From an uncultured Actinomycetes bacterium (GTDB taxonomy: Bacteria; Actinomycetota; Coriobacteriia; Coriobacteriales; Atopobiaceae), in assembly GCA_900313905.1 (NCBI GenBank), contig OMTG01000141.1, forward strand, positions 1-64,000: a stretch of DNA of 64,000 nucleotides. The letters are read 5' to 3'. A program made the translations under genes and the position numbers. The notes below the pieces were generated by a model. That model was not told the origin of the DNA. It saw only the letters and a list, made by a program, of their open reading frames with translations, and ran no database searches. Of this stretch, positions 60,145 to 64,000 are shown piece after piece. The number at the start of each line of letters is the position of its first letter. Position 1 is the stretch's first letter.

Positions 60145-61260
60145 CTATTGCCTGCCGTCTCCGGCATCGGCGCTCCGTGCATCCTTGTGCTGCAGGAACT
60201 CCCTGGCCGAGTGCAGGGTATAGCGAGGACCGCAGGTGATGAGGCGGTAGACGGCCTGCGAGAGGAGCTCCGGCACGTAGGAGGCATCCGAGATCTTAGG
60301 ATCGGGCAGGCCGCAGAGGCTGCAGAAGAGGCGCTTGGCGGCAGGCGCCAGGCGGGGGTTCTGGAGGACCAGCTCCGGATCCATGCGCCGGTACATCTTC
60401 GTGACCGCGTCACGGACGCCTGGATGGTCGAGGCCGACTGCCTCGATCGTGGTGCCGGCATAGGTGATGCCGCGCTGGCACTGGGCAGAGAGGACCGACT
60501 CGTCCGTGATGTGCAGGCGCTCGAGGATGTCCATCATATCGTTCCAGCGCTCGAGGGGCAGGAACGGATGCTTCTTCGCGAACGCGATGCCCTGGTTCGC
60601 ATCATCCTCGCGGTAGCAGTAATAGGGGCGGTCGAGGTAGGCGATGCGTGCCGTCTGGCAGAGGGTCTCGACCAGGAAGGGGTTGTCTGCCCAGCCCGCT
60701 CCTGGAATCGGCCTGAACCGGATGCCCTTCTCGTCGAGCCATGCCTTGCGGTAGAGGGCCGACCAGATGGCAGGGTGGTGGAGCAGGAGCTCGGGGGCCT
60801 CTGCGATGGCAAAGGGCTGGTGCTTCGGATGCACGCGTCCCTTGAAGGCGCAGTTGACTTTCATGGGATGGGCCGGGTCCTGGGTGAAGACGCGCCAATA
60901 GGCGGACTTGATGATATCGATCGGAGGCTCCAGGGTGTCTGCGAAGGCGAGGAGGTCCTCGAAGAAGCGGGGCTCGATCCAGTCGTCAGGCTCGACGATC
61001 GCGATGTAGTCGCCTTTCGCCATCTCGATGCCCCGGTTGCAGGTCGCGCCGTAGCCCTCATTGGGCTTGTCCACGACGACGATGCGGGGGTCGCGGGCGG
61101 CATGCTCCTGCATGATGCGGAGGGTGCCATCGGTCGAGCCGTCATTCAGGGCCAGGATCTCGATGTTCTGGAAGGTCTGGCCCTCGATGGATGAGAGAGC
61201 CTCATCCAAGGTGCGCTCGACGTTCATGCTGGGCACGATCACGGATACCTTATGGGCCAT
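60145..61260 (-). CDS. GT2-family glycosyltransferase
   Basis: A 371-residue glycosyltransferase with a standard GT-A domain: VSVIVPSMNVERTLDEALSS, ILALNDGSTDGTL, GATCNRGIEMAKGDYIAIVE and the metal-binding PDDW. A helical C-terminal region of about 170 residues follows. The start at 61260 was chosen because GGAGG lies 7 nt upstream on the minus strand; longer in-frame versions lack a site. It is divergent from the next gene. Likely role: envelope polysaccharide or teichoic-acid-like polymer synthesis. Confidence 0.85.
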   Translation of the reverse strand: MAHKVSVIVPSMNVERTLDEALSSIEGQTFQNIEILALNDGSTDGTLRIMQEHAARDPRIVVVDKPNEGYGATCNRGIEMAKGDYIAIVEPDDWIEPRFFEDLLAFADTLEPPIDIIKSAYWRVFTQDPAHPMKVNCAFKGRVHPKHQPFAIAEAPELLLHHPAIWSALYRKAWLDEKGIRFRPIPGAGWADNPFLVETLCQTARIAYLDRPYYCYREDDANQGIAFAKKHPFLPLERWNDMMDILERLHITDESVLSAQCQRGITYAGTTIEAVGLDHPGVRDAVTKMYRRMDPELVLQNPRLAPAAKRLFCSLCGLPDPKISDASYVPELLSQAVYRLITCGPRYTLHSAREFLQHKDARSADAGDGRQ

Positions 61261-61385
61261 GCATCCTCCAAAGCCTGCGTCTTCCATCTCTTGCCATGCT
61301 TCCTTCCATGATACGCCACCACGCCTCAGGGTGTGGTCTCCCTGCATAGGACAGGACCCGAAGCAGGCGGACAGGCGGCGGGACG

Positions 61386-61391
61386 TATAAT
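61386..61391 (+). promoter_or_regulatory. Consensus -10 box between divergent glycosyltransferase genes
   Basis: A perfect TATAAT 44 nt before the + strand glycosyltransferase start. No convincing -35 is visible, so an activator may be needed. Confidence 0.45.
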
Positions 61392-61435
61392 GGGAGAGAT
61401 GCACATCTGTCCGGCCGATGCGATGGGACCTCTCT

Positions 61436-62428
61436 ATGAAGCACCTCTCGATGGTGATCGTGACCTACAAGCGCCAGGAGCTCCTGAAGCGGCTCTTCGG
61501 CTCCATCCTGGAGCTCGAGAGCGCGCCATGGCGGGTCGTGGTCGTCGACAACGAGAACAGTGCCGAGACGAAGGCCATCGTCGCGGATTTCGCCGAGGCA
61601 GCAGATGGGCGCTGGGGGACTTCAGATGCGGACCCCGACCGTCTGGGCGGCACGAGCCATGTGGTCTACTTCCCACAGACCGAGAACATCGGCGGCTCGG
61701 GCGGCTTCTCCCGCGGCGTCGGGAAGGCCTATGAGCTGGGGGCCGAGTGGTTCTGGGTCATGGACGACGATGTCACGGTCCTGCCGGGGGCAATCGATGC
61801 CCTGGACAAGTGGAGCCACCGCTTCCAGGCGATCCAGGGGCAGCGCTACGACACGGATGGCGGCCACTTCTACTGGCAGTACCGCTTCAATACCGCCCTT
61901 GCCATCTACAACCCCTTCTCGCCTGCTGGCTGGAAGGAAGGGGAGGAGTACAAGGAGTGCAATGCCCTCTGCTTCGAGGGAGGCTGCTTCAGCCGCGAGG
62001 TCGTGAAGAGGATCGGACTTCCGGATGAGCGCTTCTTCATCTACCTCGATGATGCGCTCTACGGGTATCTGGCCAGCAAGGTCACGACCGTGGCCTTGGT
62101 GCCTGACTATGTGGTCCATCGCGAGCGCGAGGTGGCGAACCAGAGCATCGGTTCGGTCCGCCAGCTCAATTCGACGAGCGACATGACAAGGTACTACATC
62201 ACGAGGAACCGGGGCTATCTGGCCCGCTACTTCCAGCTCTATGGGGACTTCAATCCTGTGGGATATGGCGTGGGCACGCTCCTCAACTTCGCGAAGGAGC
62301 TCATCCGCCTCCTCCTGGTGGACAGGGGCCACTTCTCATCGAGCTGGGCCAGGCTCTGGGCAGGATACAAGGACTCCAAGAAGATCCTGCACGACCCGGG
62401 CTGGAAGCCGATGCCGCCTCTCGACTGA
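61436..62428 (+). CDS. GT2-family glycosyltransferase, GlfT/rhamnosyltransferase-like
   Basis: A 330-residue glycosyltransferase. LSMVIVTYKRQELLKRLFGS starts the GT-A fold; ENIGGSGGFSRGV and FWVMDDDVTVLPGAI contain the donor site and metal-binding acidic cluster, the arrangement seen in galactofuranosyl- and rhamnosyltransferases. A later CFEGGCFSREVVKRIGLPDE fits the acceptor region. The start at 61436 follows GGGACC weakly; an ATG at 61418 is in frame. Donor sugar is not known. Confidence 0.82.
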   Translation: MKHLSMVIVTYKRQELLKRLFGSILELESAPWRVVVVDNENSAETKAIVADFAEAADGRWGTSDADPDRLGGTSHVVYFPQTENIGGSGGFSRGVGKAYELGAEWFWVMDDDVTVLPGAIDALDKWSHRFQAIQGQRYDTDGGHFYWQYRFNTALAIYNPFSPAGWKEGEEYKECNALCFEGGCFSREVVKRIGLPDERFFIYLDDALYGYLASKVTTVALVPDYVVHREREVANQSIGSVRQLNSTSDMTRYYITRNRGYLARYFQLYGDFNPVGYGVGTLLNFAKELIRLLLVDRGHFSSSWARLWAGYKDSKKILHDPGWKPMPPLD

Positions 62429-62470
62429 GCTCTCGTGCCTGCAATTCAGCTGGCAGCTGAGGCATGGCGG

Positions 62471-62496
62471 CTCGGGGGCGCTATACTTTCCCCGAG
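62471..62496 (+). promoter_or_regulatory. Inverted repeat around the -10 box of the HTH-kinase unit
   Basis: CTCGGGG (62471) and CCCCGAG (62490) are perfect arms 12 nt apart, enclosing the -10-like TATACT (62482-62487). A protein bound here would cover the promoter. No good -35 was seen. Confidence 0.5.
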
Positions 62497-62523
62497 ATGC
62501 AGCACAGGGGAGGGGGCCACGGC

Positions 62524-62970
62524 ATGGAGCGCGAGATTCTGACAGAGGATCTCCTGGAGCGCCTTCTTGCGGCACAGACCCCTGAGGACTACCTTGCGCA
62601 GCCTGACTCGACGACGGACCGCAGCCTGACGGACTATCTGGCCGAGCTGCTCCGTGAGAAGGGCCTGAAGCGGGCAGATGTCGTGAGGGCATCAGGGATC
62701 AATGGCACTGTCGTCTACGATATCTTCAAGGGCAAGAGCCGCCCGGGCCGCGACCATGCCATCATGCTTGCCGTAGGGCTCGGGTGCGACCTCAGGGAGA
62801 CCCAGCGCCTCCTGCGGCTGGCAGGCGTCTCGGAGCTCTGGCCCAAGGTGCGGCGCGATGCCATCATCATCTGGTGCATCGAGCATGGCAAGAGCCGCTC
62901 TGCGATCGACGACGAGCTCTGGTCGAGAGGAGAGGCGACACTTCTCCCTACGGGCAGGCTTGAATCATGA
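62524..62970 (+). CDS. Small helix-turn-helix (XRE-like) protein
   Basis: A 148-residue protein. Residues about 34-90 (SLTDYLAELLREKGLKRADV, ASGINGTVVYDIFKGKSRPG) form an XRE-like HTH, followed by LAVGLGCDLRETQRLLRLAG. The C-terminal part (IIIWCIEHGKSRSAIDDEL) is helical. GGAGGGGGC precedes the ATG. It lies 80 nt before a Ser/Thr kinase gene and may be its regulator or substrate (inference). The inverted repeat in its promoter suggests autoregulation. Confidence 0.65.
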   Translation: MEREILTEDLLERLLAAQTPEDYLAQPDSTTDRSLTDYLAELLREKGLKRADVVRASGINGTVVYDIFKGKSRPGRDHAIMLAVGLGCDLRETQRLLRLAGVSELWPKVRRDAIIIWCIEHGKSRSAIDDELWSRGEATLLPTGRLES

Positions 62971-63050
62971 TCGCTTCCGGATGCTGGCTCTCTGTGGCAT
63001 GCTGAAGGCCATCAGATCCATAGGCCACCAGGCTGGCAGGGGAGGCACCA

Positions 63051-64000
63051 TTGGACGGCAACCAGGCAGTGCACGCGATGTCGATAGATGACCTGTATAC
63101 CGTGGAGCGGGTCCTGGCCGAGAGCCGCTATGGCCGGACCGAGCTCGTTATGCTCGATGATGCGGGGCCCTTCGTGCGCAAGCGCATCCCTCTGGCATAT
63201 GCGTGCCGCACGGTATGGGCGCTGCTCTCAAGCGCCGGATCGGCACGCCTCCCCAAGATCGAGGCAGCCTACGAGATGCCCGATGAGTTCGTCGTCGTAT
63301 ATGACTTCATAGCAGGCCAGACTGTCGAAGAGGCTGTCGAGACGCGGGGACCGCTGCCGCATGCAGAAGCTCTTGCAGTCGCCGAAGGCATCTGTGAGGC
63401 ATTGTGCGCCCTGCACCATCTCGGCATCATCCATCGGGACATCACGCCCACCAATATCGTGCTGGCTGCAGATGGCCCGCACCTCATCGATTTCGGCATC
63501 GCGCAGCTCCGGGGAGAGACGGCTTCCGGCGAGAAGGAGCGGCTGGGGACCTATGGATTCGCTGCTCCTGAGCAGTATGGCTTTGCGCCCGCTGACGAGC
63601 GCAGCGACATCTATGCGCTCGGGCATCTTCTCGGCTACATGCTGTGCGGCGTGAACCCTGCTGACAAGGAGCGCTACGGCGAGGCCCTGCAGGATGAGGG
63701 GATGGTCCCGCGGCAGATGCGGGAGATCCTGGAGAAGGCCTCCGCATTCGAGCCGAGCGCGCGCTTCCAGGACGCTGCCAGCCTGCGCGATGCGCTGGCA
63801 CAGGCAGGGGAGGAGGCTGCCCCTGCGGAGCGTACTGCCTCTGCTGCCAAGCAGGCTGCCCCTGCAGGGCGCCCAGAACGCCCGGAGAGCCCGCAGAGCG
63901 TGCCAGGCGATGCCAGGCCGGCACGCACCAGGCCCTCGTGGGCAAAGCCCGTCCTTGCTGCCGCAGCGGCCTGTGCGGCTGCCGCCCTCGTGGCCTTCAT
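63051..64000 (+). CDS. Ser/Thr protein kinase with C-terminal membrane segment, 3' end missing
   Basis: The frame is open from 63051 to the window edge (316 codons). Kinase landmarks: Lys in FVRKRIPL, catalytic loop HRDITPTNIVL, DFGIAQL, and the APEQY end of the activation segment. The glycine-rich loop is degenerate (LAESRYGRTELV). A Pro/Ala-rich linker follows from about residue 250, and a hydrophobic helix (VLAAAAACAAAALVAF) begins at the edge, so an external sensor domain probably follows. The TTG at 63051, 5 nt after GGGGAGG, is the best start; GTG 63069 and ATG 63078 are alternatives. Confidence 0.8.
   Translation, partial: MDGNQAVHAMSIDDLYTVERVLAESRYGRTELVMLDDAGPFVRKRIPLAYACRTVWALLSSAGSARLPKIEAAYEMPDEFVVVYDFIAGQTVEEAVETRGPLPHAEALAVAEGICEALCALHHLGIIHRDITPTNIVLAADGPHLIDFGIAQLRGETASGEKERLGTYGFAAPEQYGFAPADERSDIYALGHLLGYMLCGVNPADKERYGEALQDEGMVPRQMREILEKASAFEPSARFQDAASLRDALAQAGEEAAPAERTASAAKQAAPAGRPERPESPQSVPGDARPARTRPSWAKPVLAAAAACAAAALVAF

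Noticed and set aside
58526-60223. 565-codon + strand frame over the end of the first GT2 gene and the dehydrogenase gene
   Set aside because: It is the antisense shadow of the dehydrogenase gene, which has a ribosome site, promoter, terminator and family motifs.

Overview
The window is a high-GC, densely packed bacterial chromosome segment, almost entirely on the + strand. Gene content and order point to an actinobacterium of the class Coriobacteriia, probably near Olsenella/Atopobium (inference from gene order, GC-rich codon use and the kinds of fusion seen; no rRNA is present to confirm it). The core is a translation/transcription supercluster. Accessory genes lie at both ends and one sits inside the cluster.

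Layout. 1-1430: end of an amylomaltase gene and a sugar-ABC ATPase. 1531-7380: a DUF1858 protein, a LOG-family protein, a complete polar amino-acid ABC transporter (Tat-type lipoprotein, permease, ATPase) with a translationally coupled membrane GIY-YIG protein, a DUF1292 protein and a HAD phosphatase. 7620-10900: TatA with a zinc ribbon, GreA, and lysyl-tRNA synthetase fused to an HD domain. 11127-19370: clpC, disA, ispD, ispF, cysS, rlmB and yacP, the Bacillus-like order without radA and mrnC. 19389-21930: tRNA-Thr, tRNA-Tyr, tRNA-Thr, tRNA-Met, tuf, rpmG, tRNA-Trp. 22006-33791: secE, nusG, rplKA, an L10-leader-controlled rplJL, rpoB, rpoC. 34046-54505: the str, S10, spc and alpha regions (rpsL to rplQ), cut into several transcription units by strong internal terminators and interrupted by a 2-hydroxyacid dehydrogenase gene. 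54858-64000: truA, a putative metal/arsenic permease, a degenerate LCP-like membrane protein, three GT2 glycosyltransferases around a diaminopentanoate-dehydrogenase-like gene, and an HTH protein followed by a Ser/Thr kinase that runs off the end.

How the genes work together. The middle 35 kb makes the ribosome, the elongation factors, the RNA polymerase core and the Sec channel. ClpC, DisA (c-di-AMP), the non-mevalonate isoprenoid enzymes IspD/IspF and the Cys/Lys tRNA synthetases precede it. The right end looks like envelope glycopolymer synthesis plus a signalling pair.

Most notable observations: an alpha-CTD-like helix-hairpin-helix domain in the C-terminal extension of RpoC; an identical octapeptide, DELIGAPS, in the tails of both RpoB and RpoC; the LysRS-HD fusion; Arg at residue 88 of ribosomal protein S12; a repeated ACGCCCGG element upstream of ribosomal promoters; and inverted repeats built into the rpoB, disA and HTH-kinase promoters. 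Promoters and terminators were found by eye from consensus boxes and stem-loops; none is experimentally shown.
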